From contig NZ_LJGT01000041.1 of NCBI RefSeq assembly GCF_001751365.1, positions 729-64,728 of the forward strand: DNA of 64,000 nt, written 5' to 3'. A model generated the notes under the pieces. It saw only the letters and a list, made by a program, of their open reading frames with translations, was not told the DNA's origin and made no database searches. Both the position numbers and the translations under genes were made by a program. This DNA comes from Streptomyces abyssalis (lineage in GTDB: Bacteria > Actinomycetota > Actinomycetes > Streptomycetales > Streptomycetaceae). Below, in pieces: positions 57,476 through 64,000 of this stretch. Within the stretch, counting starts at the first letter, position 1. The number at the start of each line of letters is the position of its first letter.

Positions 57476-58770
57476 CGCTCGCGCTCCGTCCCGGAGGCGC
57501 CGCTCATGGCCTGTTCCGGACCGGTGCCGGTGCCGGTGCCGGTGGCCGTGGGGGTGGCGGTGGCGGCGCGGCGGCGGGACCGCGGGAGTACGAGCATCAC
57601 CAGACCGCCGAGGAGCCCGCCGGCGCACGCCCCGACCGAGACGGCGACGGTCCGGGAGGGAGAGACCGGAGTCGGGGGCGCCACGGCCTCGGAGAGGACG
57701 GTCAGCCGCGCGCCCGTGCGTTTCACCGACGTCTTGGCCGTGTGGGTCAGAGCCTTCGCGACTGCGTCGGCGTTCTTCGCAGCCTGCGAGGCGCTGGACG
57801 AGGTCGCGGTGATCTGGACCATCGGGGCGTCGGGTGAGGTGCTCGCCTGGATGCCGTCGCGGATGGTGCCGCGCCGCAGGTTCGCCCGCTTCTCCGCGTC
57901 CGCGAGGATCATCGGGTCCGTGGCGATCTTGCCGTACGCCTGCGCGTAACCGAGGGCGCCTGCCGCCTCGGCCCGGCCGGAGGGGGAGACGACGACGTAA
58001 CTGATGGCGGCGTACTGAGGGGGCGTCACCTCGGAGTAGGCCGCTCCTGCCCCGCCGCCCAGGAGCAGGCACAGGGGCAGCGGCCACCAGACAGGGACGC
58101 GGCGCAGCGACGCCTTGAGGTGCGCGGCGAACGAGGTCCTGGGCTCCGTTGTACGGGGCGGGCGCTCCGGGTCCGGGCGCGGGCGTGGGTCGGCACCCGT
58201 GCGGGGCGCGGCAGGGGTGCCGTTGCCCTTTCCGGGAACGGCGTTCGCCCGCAGGGGGGTCGTCCTCGTGAGGACGGTGGTCTTGCCGCCGCCCGGCCCG
58301 GAGGCGCCGGAGGTCTTCGGCGCTCCGGTGGTCGCCGGCTTCGCGGCGCCGCTGAGGGAGGTGCCGGGCTCGGCCGCCGGCTTCGCCGCCCTGACGTTGG
58401 CCGCTCCGTCCCCGGCGGTTCCAGCCGTGGCGGCCGCCCCGCTCCGGGCCTGCTGCGCCTCGGCGGTCGTCTCCGTCGTCTCCGCGGGCGCCGTACCGGT
58501 CTTGGGGTCTGTCCGGGCGTCTGCGTTGGCGTCTGTCTTGGTGCCGGCCGTGCCGGTCGCATCACGCGCCGCGCCGGTTGCCTCGGTCTTCACCGCTTCC
58601 GTCCTCGTCGTCGCGCCGGGCCCGGTGGTGCTCGCCGTCGCCCCGGGGGACGCCGAGCCGCGGCGGTCGCCGCCGGAGTTCGCCGAGCGGGCTTCGCGGC
58701 GGGACTGTTTCGTGCGCGCCGAGCCGCCCGCGTTGGGGGACTTGGCCGATCCCTTGGCGGTATTGCGCAT
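57472..58770 (-). CDS. Wzz-like chain-length / polysaccharide co-polymerase protein
   Basis: A 432-residue protein. The first 220 residues are low complexity (Ala, Thr, Lys, Gly, Pro) and probably cytoplasmic and disordered. A membrane segment (about 230-250, WWPLPLCLLLGGGAGAAYSE) leads into an outer Wzz domain (about 250-370, EVTPPQYAAISYVVVSPSGR, SSASQAAKNADAVAKAL). A second membrane segment (about 380-405) and a short Arg/Thr-rich tail follow. No Walker-type tyrosine kinase domain is attached. ATG 58770 has GGTGA about 8 nt upstream; GTG 58782 would instead overlap the glycosyltransferase stop by GTGA and is a fair alternative. Confidence 0.85.
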   Translation of the reverse strand: MRNTAKGSAKSPNAGGSARTKQSRREARSANSGGDRRGSASPGATASTTGPGATTRTEAVKTEATGAARDATGTAGTKTDANADARTDPKTGTAPAETTETTAEAQQARSGAAATAGTAGDGAANVRAAKPAAEPGTSLSGAAKPATTGAPKTSGASGPGGGKTTVLTRTTPLRANAVPGKGNGTPAAPRTGADPRPRPDPERPPRTTEPRTSFAAHLKASLRRVPVWWPLPLCLLLGGGAGAAYSEVTPPQYAAISYVVVSPSGRAEAAGALGYAQAYGKIATDPMILADAEKRANLRRGTIRDGIQASTSPDAPMVQITATSSSASQAAKNADAVAKALTHTAKTSVKRTGARLTVLSEAVAPPTPVSPSRTVAVSVGACAGGLLGGLVMLVLPRSRRRAATATPTATGTGTGTGPEQAMSGASGTERER

Positions 58771-58778
58771 GCCAGGAC

Positions 58779-59972
58779 TCACCTCGATGTCAGGGGTAGG
58801 GACGTCGGCGCCGGTACGGGAGTCGCCGCGGACGGCGCCGTTGCGGGAAGTTGCGGTGCGCCCGTCGCGGCGTGGTAGACGGCCATCAGCCGCTCCGCGC
58901 TGCGGGCGATGTCGTAGCGGTCCACGACTGCCGGTACGGGCAGTCGTACGGGCCCGGCCTTCTGGTACTCGCAGAGAAGCGCGGTGAGTTCGGGCACGCC
59001 CGTGCCGATCCGCCGCGCGCCCGGGGCCTGTTCCGACGGCAGGTCGTCGATCGCGGGGCACGTCACGTGCAGTGCGGGCAGACCCGCCGCGAGGGCTTCG
59101 AGCACGGCGAGTCCGAACGCCTCGTCGGACGACGGCGAAACGAAGACGTCCATCGCCGACAGCAGATCCGGGACCTGCCACGAACCGCCCCCGGACGGGG
59201 CGACCGTCCCGTCGCACTCCCCGAGCATGTGGATGCGGTCGAGTGCGCCGAGCGCTGAGGCGATGCCGTGGAGCGTGTCGCGTTCGGGTCCGTCGCCTGC
59301 CAGCAGCAGCCGCGCGTCCGGCAGTACGGCGACGGCCCGTACGAGCGTCTCGAAGTGCTTGCCCGGCACCAGTCGCCCCACCCCGCCCACCACGAAGGTG
59401 TCCTCGGGGATGCCGAGCCGCCGGCGTGTGGCGGCGCGCGCCGCGGGGTCGAAGCGGAAGCGGCGGGCGTCGATGCCGTTGGGCACGGTGTGCAACCGCG
59501 CCGCGGGTACGCCCCAGCGCCGCAGGCGCTTCGCGACGGTGTCGGAGACGGCGACCGTGGCGGAACCGAGGCGTTCGGAGGCCAGATACAGCGCGCGGAC
59601 TCCCAGGGTGAGCGGCCTGCCCTCGATCGAGTCGTCGCCGAGGGAGTGCTCCGTGGCGACGACGGCGCGTACGCCCGCGAGCCGTGCCGCGAGCCGGCCG
59701 TAGAGGCAGGCCCGGTAGAGGTGGGTGTGGACCAGGTCGTAACGGCCCTCGCGGAGCAGATGGACCAGCAGCGGCATGACCGTCGCGTCGAGGTTGCCGC
59801 TCATGCCCAGGTGCGTCACCCGGTGACCGTCGGCGAGGATGCCTTCGGCCACGGAGCCGGGTGCGGTGAGGGTGAACACGTCGCAACGGGCGGGCAGATG
59901 GCGGAGCATCAGTCTCAGCTGCTGTTCGGCGCCGCCCACTCCGAGTCCTGTGATGATGTGCGCGACCTTCAT
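58779..59972 (-). CDS. GT4-family glycosyltransferase
   Basis: A 397-residue GT-B retaining glycosyltransferase. The acceptor domain begins MKVAHIITGLGVGGAEQQLR. The donor domain has VGGVGRLVPGKHFETLVRAV and the catalytic E-x7-E in SSDEAFGLAVLEALAAGLP. The signature VHTHLYRACLYGRLAARL is common in polysaccharide loci. The C-terminus is Pro/Ala/Thr-rich. It overlaps the deacetylase gene by 4 bp (ATGA). The sugar donor is unknown. Confidence 0.93.
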   Translation of the reverse strand: MKVAHIITGLGVGGAEQQLRLMLRHLPARCDVFTLTAPGSVAEGILADGHRVTHLGMSGNLDATVMPLLVHLLREGRYDLVHTHLYRACLYGRLAARLAGVRAVVATEHSLGDDSIEGRPLTLGVRALYLASERLGSATVAVSDTVAKRLRRWGVPAARLHTVPNGIDARRFRFDPAARAATRRRLGIPEDTFVVGGVGRLVPGKHFETLVRAVAVLPDARLLLAGDGPERDTLHGIASALGALDRIHMLGECDGTVAPSGGGSWQVPDLLSAMDVFVSPSSDEAFGLAVLEALAAGLPALHVTCPAIDDLPSEQAPGARRIGTGVPELTALLCEYQKAGPVRLPVPAVVDRYDIARSAERLMAVYHAATGAPQLPATAPSAATPVPAPTSLPLTSR

Positions 59973-61024
59973 CGACTGCCGCCCGTTTCGCTCCCGACGG
60001 CGTCGCCCTCGTTCCTCCCCGCCGCCGGACGCGTGCCCGCGGGCGCCGCTTCCGTCGTGTCCACCGGCCCGACGGCGTCGCCCTCGTTCCTCCCCGCCGC
60101 CGGACGCGTGCCCGCGGGCGCCGCTTCCGTCGTGTCCACCGGCTCGCCCGTGTCCGCCGGCCCCGTCATGTCCACCGGCTCCGGCGGCGCCGCGGGGAGG
60201 GGCTTGCGGCGGACCGGGTTCAGCAGCCGCTTCAGGAAGAGCCGCGGCGAGGTGTCGGACGCGTCGATGTGCACCCTCGGCAGCGCGTGCATGCCGGTGA
60301 GCGCGCCCGGGTCGATGGCGCAGGCATAGCCGTAGCCGGCGCTGCGTACGGCCTCGATGGCGCGCGAGTCGACCGTTCCGTACGGGTAGCAGAAGCCGTC
60401 CGGTGCGGTGCCGGTGATGTCGGCCAGGAGGGTGCGGCTGTCCTTCGTCTCCCGTCGGAGGGTGGGGTCGTCGGCCGTCGTCAGGTCGGTGTGCATCAGG
60501 CCGTGCGAGCCGATCTCCATGCCTTCCGCCGCCGCGGCGCGGATGCCGTCGGCGGTCAGCAGCGGTTTGCGCGGGCCGAGTTCGTCCCAGGCGTTGTCGC
60601 CGCCGAGCCGGCCGGGCAGCACGAAGACGGTGGCCGTGCAGCCGTGCCGGTGCAGCAGCGGCAGCGCGCTGTCGGTGAAGTCGGCGTACCCGTCGTCGAA
60701 GGTCAGCCCGACCAGTCCGGCGCCCCTCCCGGCGGCCCGCGCCCGCATCAGCTCGCCGACGCTCACGCCGGACAGGCCCCGGTCCCGCAGCCAGCGCAGC
60801 TGCCGGTCGAGGCGGTACGGGGAGACCGTGATCCGGTACGGGTCGTCGGTGCAGCCGGAGACCGAGTGGTACATCAGCACCCAGGGAGGCCGTCGCCGCC
60901 GCATGCTCGCGCGAGCGGTGGCCGGGGCGGTCACCGCCTCGCGCGCGGACGCCGGTACGGGCACGCGTCGCTGGGGCGAGGGCAGCGGCAGAGCGGGGAT
61001 GCGGGCACGGAACTCAGCGGACAT
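59969..61024 (-). CDS. Polysaccharide deacetylase (NodB/CE4 domain)
   Basis: A 351-residue protein. The CE4/NodB domain spans about 45-255. The metal/catalytic motif is LTFDDGYADF, then SHGLMHTDL (His-x3-His) and FCYPYGTVDSRAIEAV. An Arg-rich N-terminus precedes VLMYHSVS, and no clear signal peptide is seen. The C-terminal tail contains a perfect 25-residue duplication (PVDTTEAAPAGTRPAAGRNE ...). It probably deacetylates an N-acetylhexosamine-containing glycan or its precursor. It overlaps the GT4 gene by 4 bp and the MurJ-like gene by 11 bp. Confidence 0.92.
   Translation of the reverse strand: MSAEFRARIPALPLPSPQRRVPVPASAREAVTAPATARASMRRRRPPWVLMYHSVSGCTDDPYRITVSPYRLDRQLRWLRDRGLSGVSVGELMRARAAGRGAGLVGLTFDDGYADFTDSALPLLHRHGCTATVFVLPGRLGGDNAWDELGPRKPLLTADGIRAAAAEGMEIGSHGLMHTDLTTADDPTLRRETKDSRTLLADITGTAPDGFCYPYGTVDSRAIEAVRSAGYGYACAIDPGALTGMHALPRVHIDASDTSPRLFLKRLLNPVRRKPLPAAPPEPVDMTGPADTGEPVDTTEAAPAGTRPAAGRNEGDAVGPVDTTEAAPAGTRPAAGRNEGDAVGSETGGSR
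59993..60143 (-). repeat. Perfect 75-bp tandem duplication in the deacetylase tail
   Basis: Two identical 75-bp copies (repeat starts 59996 and 60071) encode a duplicated 25-residue Thr/Ala/Pro-rich tail segment. The reading frame is kept. Zero divergence between copies suggests a recent duplication. Confidence 0.92.
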
Positions 61025-62984
61025 GAGAGAACCTTCGTTTGACGGTGGCGAACAGCTGCGGCAGCTCCGGGGCCCGTACGAGAAGGGCCACGGACGCGAA
61101 GACGACCAGCACGGTCACGCCGCCGGCGGCGGCACCCGCCAGCGGATCGGCGAGGGCACGGGCCACGCCCCAGCCCGCCGCGGTGGCGGCCACGGCGGCC
61201 AGCAGCAGCCGGACCAGTCCGGCCGCGACGCGGCCGACGTCGATCGCGACCACCCGTGCACCGAGGCCGTACAGCAGGAGCAGTGCGGCGGTGAGGATCC
61301 CGGCGGCGTTGGCCGCTGCGATGCCGTGAACACCCCACGGGTGCACGGCGACCGCGCCCGCGGCCACGGTGATGAGCAGTCCCACGGCCATCGCCCCGGC
61401 CGGATACCAGGTGGGCCGTGCGTCGGCGAAGAACGGACGCGCCAGAGCGCCGACCAGGCTGTGTCCGATCAGCCCGCAGCTGTAGACCCGCATCACCGAC
61501 GCCGTTGCGGCGGTGTCGCGGGCGTCGAACGCGCCGCGCTGGAAGAGGAGCTGGATGAGCTGAGGTGCGCATGCCGTGACGTACGCGGCACCCAGCAGCA
61601 CGACGATGCCGACCAGCGCCAGGTCGCGTTCCACACGCAGGCGTGCGCGCTGCTTGTCGCCGTCGGCCAGGGCCCGCGCGACGACGGGGAAGGTGACGGT
61701 GCACACCATCAGCGAGAGCACCATCGGCATCTGCGCGACCTTCTGCGCGTAGTTGAGGTGCGAGATGGCACCCGCCGGCAGCGGTGCGGCCAGGTAGCGC
61801 TCGACGAGCACCTGGGACTGACGGCTGACCGCGTAGGTCACCACCGGCGCCAGCATCCCGAGGCCGAGCAGCGCGATGCGTCCGCTGTACGGGGTCCGTT
61901 CCTGGGCCCGGGTCTCGGCCGGGGCCGGGACGTCCGCCGTGGCCGTGGCATGCGGCGTCGCTCCCGTCCCGTCCGGACCCGCCGGAACCTTCGCGGGGCT
62001 CTGAACGGCGGCTCTCGTGGAGCGTTTCGCCGCAGCCTTCGCCGCCGCCTTCGCGGCGGACTCCGCCCTGCGCGCGGCCCTTGCCGACCTGTGCTGCTGA
62101 CGCCACGCCAACTGCCGTACGAACGAGGGGAGCTGGACGAGCACCATCAGCCCGCCGCCCACCGCGACGCCCAGAGCGGCCGCCCGCACACCCCACACGG
62201 TGTGCCCCGCGTACATCACCGCGATGATCCCGGTGTTGTACGCGACGTAGATCGACGCCGGCGCGACGAAGCGCCGGTGTGCGCGCAACGCGGCGCTGAA
62301 GTAGCCGGCCAGCCCGAACGTCACCACGGTCAGCGACGTGAGGCGCATGCAGTCGACGGCCGTACGCGTGTCCCGCAGCCCCGGTGCCAGCATCTGCACC
62401 ATGAGCGGCGCGGCGAACAGCATCAGCGCGGCGGTCGCGGTGAGCGCCAGCAGCAGCCGGGGCAGGGTCCGCTGCACCAGGCCCCACACCGGGTCGCGCG
62501 GGTGGAGCCCGCCGGGCTCCGCGTCCGCGTCCAGCAGCACTCCGCCGTCCCCGGTGTCCGGGCGGGCCGCCGCCCGGCGGGACAGGGCGAGGCTGAAGGC
62601 CGGGACGAGGATCAGCGCCATCGCGTCCTCGATGAGCAGCGTCGAGGCCAGTTCGGGGACGGTCCATGCGATGAGAAAGGCGTCGGTGCCGGCGTCGGCG
62701 CCGAAGAGGCCGGCGATCGCCTGGTCGCGCAGCAGGCCGAAGACCGAGCCGGCCGCCGTGAGCGCCGCCGTGATGACGGCGGCGCGGGCGAGGAACCTGC
62801 CGAGTACGGGAGGGGCGCCGGACCCGCCCGCACCGGGTCCCCCCGCATCCGGGCCCCCCGCACCCGGAATCCCCGCATCCGGGCCGCTTGTGCCGGTCCC
62901 GCTCGTGCCGGCGCTCCCGCCGCCGGTCGCCGTGGACGTCGGGGCGTCAGGGGTCGTGGTGCGGGAGGCGTGCGTGTCCGTCAT
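61014..62984 (-). CDS. MurJ/MviN-like lipid-linked glycan flippase
   Basis: A 656-residue MOP-superfamily flippase with about 14 membrane segments. Family blocks are AGSVFGLLRDQAIAGLFGAD, GLAGYFSAALRAHRRFVAPA and AISHLNYAQKVAQMPMVLSL. Large Gly/Ala/Pro low-complexity regions are present at the N-terminus (about 15-60) and in a cytoplasmic loop (about 270-350, with AAKAAAKAAAKRSTRAAVQ). In this setting it would act as the Wzx of the locus, turning lipid-linked repeat units to the outer face. ATG 62984 overlaps the Wzy-like stop by ATGA; a longer open frame upstream is not coding. Confidence 0.9.
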   Translation of the reverse strand: MTDTHASRTTTPDAPTSTATGGGSAGTSGTGTSGPDAGIPGAGGPDAGGPGAGGSGAPPVLGRFLARAAVITAALTAAGSVFGLLRDQAIAGLFGADAGTDAFLIAWTVPELASTLLIEDAMALILVPAFSLALSRRAAARPDTGDGGVLLDADAEPGGLHPRDPVWGLVQRTLPRLLLALTATAALMLFAAPLMVQMLAPGLRDTRTAVDCMRLTSLTVVTFGLAGYFSAALRAHRRFVAPASIYVAYNTGIIAVMYAGHTVWGVRAAALGVAVGGGLMVLVQLPSFVRQLAWRQQHRSARAARRAESAAKAAAKAAAKRSTRAAVQSPAKVPAGPDGTGATPHATATADVPAPAETRAQERTPYSGRIALLGLGMLAPVVTYAVSRQSQVLVERYLAAPLPAGAISHLNYAQKVAQMPMVLSLMVCTVTFPVVARALADGDKQRARLRVERDLALVGIVVLLGAAYVTACAPQLIQLLFQRGAFDARDTAATASVMRVYSCGLIGHSLVGALARPFFADARPTWYPAGAMAVGLLITVAAGAVAVHPWGVHGIAAANAAGILTAALLLLYGLGARVVAIDVGRVAAGLVRLLLAAVAATAAGWGVARALADPLAGAAAGGVTVLVVFASVALLVRAPELPQLFATVKRRFSHVR

Positions 62985-64000
62985 CGGGCGGGTGCCTCTT
63001 CCGCCTGGCTTCCCCCGTCGGCTTGTCCTCCCCGCTCCGCTGGGAGTGACCCCCAGAGAGGTGCGGGAGCGAGAGCCCACCAGGTGACCACGCCCAGCAC
63101 GACCCCGGTCAGCACCGTCGAGGGCCCCCCGATGTCGGCGTACAGGAAGTCGACGGCCAGCCAGATGAGCAGCCCGGCGGCGGCCAGGCCGCAGTCCGCG
63201 GCGCCGGGCGCGTCCGTCGCTCCGCCGGAGAGATGTGCGGTACGTGCCGAGTGCAGGCGCCGCAGTCCGAGGACGAGAAGGGCGCCCCCGCAGCCGAGGA
63301 GCGCGACGGCGCCGATCAGGCCCTGTTCGCTGAGTACGAGCAGATACATGTTGTGCGGCGAGAGCAGCGGTTCCTTCGAGAACTGCGTGCCCGCCCCCGC
63401 TGTGTCGCTGCCGGACGAGAGCCCCAGTGAGGCGTGTCCGTCGCGGTAGGCGGGGAAGTTCTTGGGGCCGACGCCCGTCATGGGCGCGTCCTGCCACATC
63501 GCGGTGGCCGCCGACCAGAGGCTGTACCGGTCGGTGACGGAGCGGTCCGGCGCCGAGCTGATGTCGGCGATGCTGGTCAGACGCTCCTCGACCATCGCCG
63601 AACCGATACCGAGGCCGCCGACCAGCACCATCGAGGCCGCGGCCAGCGCGAGCAGTACGAGAACGGCCCTCCGTACCCCCGCCAGCACCAGCACCGCTGT
63701 GCCGGCGGCGGCCGTGGCGATCCACGCGCCGCGGCTGTAGGAGACGACGAGCGGCGGCAGCAGCGCGGCCGCGCAGCAGATCGCCGCGATGCGCTGCCGC
63801 CGGGAGATGTCGCCGGGACCCGCCATGGAGAGCGCGAAGGCCGCCACCAGACCGAGCGAGACCACGGTGGACATCCCCATCACGTCCAGCGGCCCGAAGG
63901 TCCCCACCGCACGGACGTCCTGCCCCATGTACGAGGCACCGGTGCCGGTGAGGTTCTGCACGACGCCGACCGTTCCCTGCACCAGCGCCAGCAGGATCAC
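62981..64000 (-). CDS. O-antigen ligase / Wzy-like polymerase, partial (runs off window end)
   Basis: The last 339 residues of a polytopic protein of the Wzy_C / O-antigen ligase family; the N-terminus lies beyond 64000. Key blocks are VSYSRGAWIATAAAG, the periplasmic-loop region with MTGVGPKNFPAYRDGHASLG and SPHNMYLLVLSEQGLIGAVA, where the conserved His is expected to be catalytic. At least seven membrane segments are visible. It would polymerise or ligate the repeat unit flipped by the neighbouring MurJ-like protein. The 4-bp overlap with that gene marks one operon, transcribed from outside the window. Confidence 0.9.
   Translation of the reverse strand: MILLALVQGTVGVVQNLTGTGASYMGQDVRAVGTFGPLDVMGMSTVVSLGLVAAFALSMAGPGDISRRQRIAAICCAAALLPPLVVSYSRGAWIATAAAGTAVLVLAGVRRAVLVLLALAAASMVLVGGLGIGSAMVEERLTSIADISSAPDRSVTDRYSLWSAATAMWQDAPMTGVGPKNFPAYRDGHASLGLSSGSDTAGAGTQFSKEPLLSPHNMYLLVLSEQGLIGAVALLGCGGALLVLGLRRLHSARTAHLSGGATDAPGAADCGLAAAGLLIWLAVDFLYADIGGPSTVLTGVVLGVVTWWALAPAPLWGSLPAERGGQADGGSQAEEAPAR

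Noticed and set aside
60408..63449. A 1,000-codon open frame on the plus strand opposite the deacetylase and flippase genes
   Set aside because: It is antisense to clearly conserved coding sequence, with no ribosome site and His/Arg/Gly-rich composition typical of shadows.

Overview
The window is high-GC chromosomal DNA from a Streptomyces or a very close relative. The pointers are the sporulation sigma factor BldN beside its anti-sigma factor RsbN, a redox-sensing rex-hemACD-hemB operon, the actinobacterial mini-protein bS22, class I LysRS beside ArgRS, futalosine-pathway menaquinone genes, many GTG/TTG starts and frequent 4-bp ATGA/GTGA overlaps. No rRNA, tRNA, CRISPR array, insertion sequence or prophage gene was recognised.

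Layout. 0-3.5 kb: a HAD phosphatase, an AcuC-type deacetylase, a conserved phosphatase-like protein, a small excisionase-type HTH protein and bS22. 3.7-9.7 kb: an atypical SDR and an acyltransferase face the leftward HAD-IB, bldN and rsbN genes. 10-16.5 kb: a glutaredoxin-like protein, then rex, hemA, hemC, a cobA-hemD fusion and hemB, overlapping and led by a near-perfect Rex operator. 16.5-21 kb (all leftward): ACC deaminase with a GntR regulator, a DUF574-type methyltransferase and a secreted cytokinin-dehydrogenase-like flavoenzyme. 21-28.4 kb: argS and lysS (divergent), a DUF2637 membrane protein and two DUF3558-type lipoproteins.

28.6-36.1 kb is an accessory region: SDR, YnfA, FAD monooxygenase, an XRE-like regulator, lactate permease, an LldR-type regulator and a TetR regulator. 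The FAD monooxygenase and the TetR gene point away from each other, 3.9 kb apart, and each carries the same type of 30-bp palindromic operator. The lactate genes sit between them with their own pair of LldR-type operators 75 bp apart.

36-52 kb is core metabolism: hemL, a histidine phosphatase, a complete System II cytochrome c maturation operon (tlpA-ccdA-resB-ccsB) with a Rex-like site over its first start codon, menaquinone genes mqnL, mqnP, mqnM and mqnE, a rhomboid protease, an Lrp/AsnC regulator and a UdgX-type DNA glycosylase. Rex sites on both the heme operon and the cytochrome c operon suggest that heme supply and heme attachment are tuned together by NADH/NAD+.

52-64 kb is a surface-glycan locus. 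A leftward overlapping operon encodes a Wzy/O-antigen-ligase-like protein (cut by the window end), a MurJ/Wzx-like flippase, a polysaccharide deacetylase, a GT4 glycosyltransferase, a Wzz-like chain-length protein and a CelD/BcsL acyltransferase. Facing it are a GH26-like lipoprotein and, divergent from that, an overlapping ATP-grasp/FAD-oxidoreductase pair. This is the best candidate in the window for an uncharacterised system. From memory, the left half matches the SCO33xx block and the right half the SCO44xx block of S. coelicolor, so the accessory region may mark a rearrangement junction.
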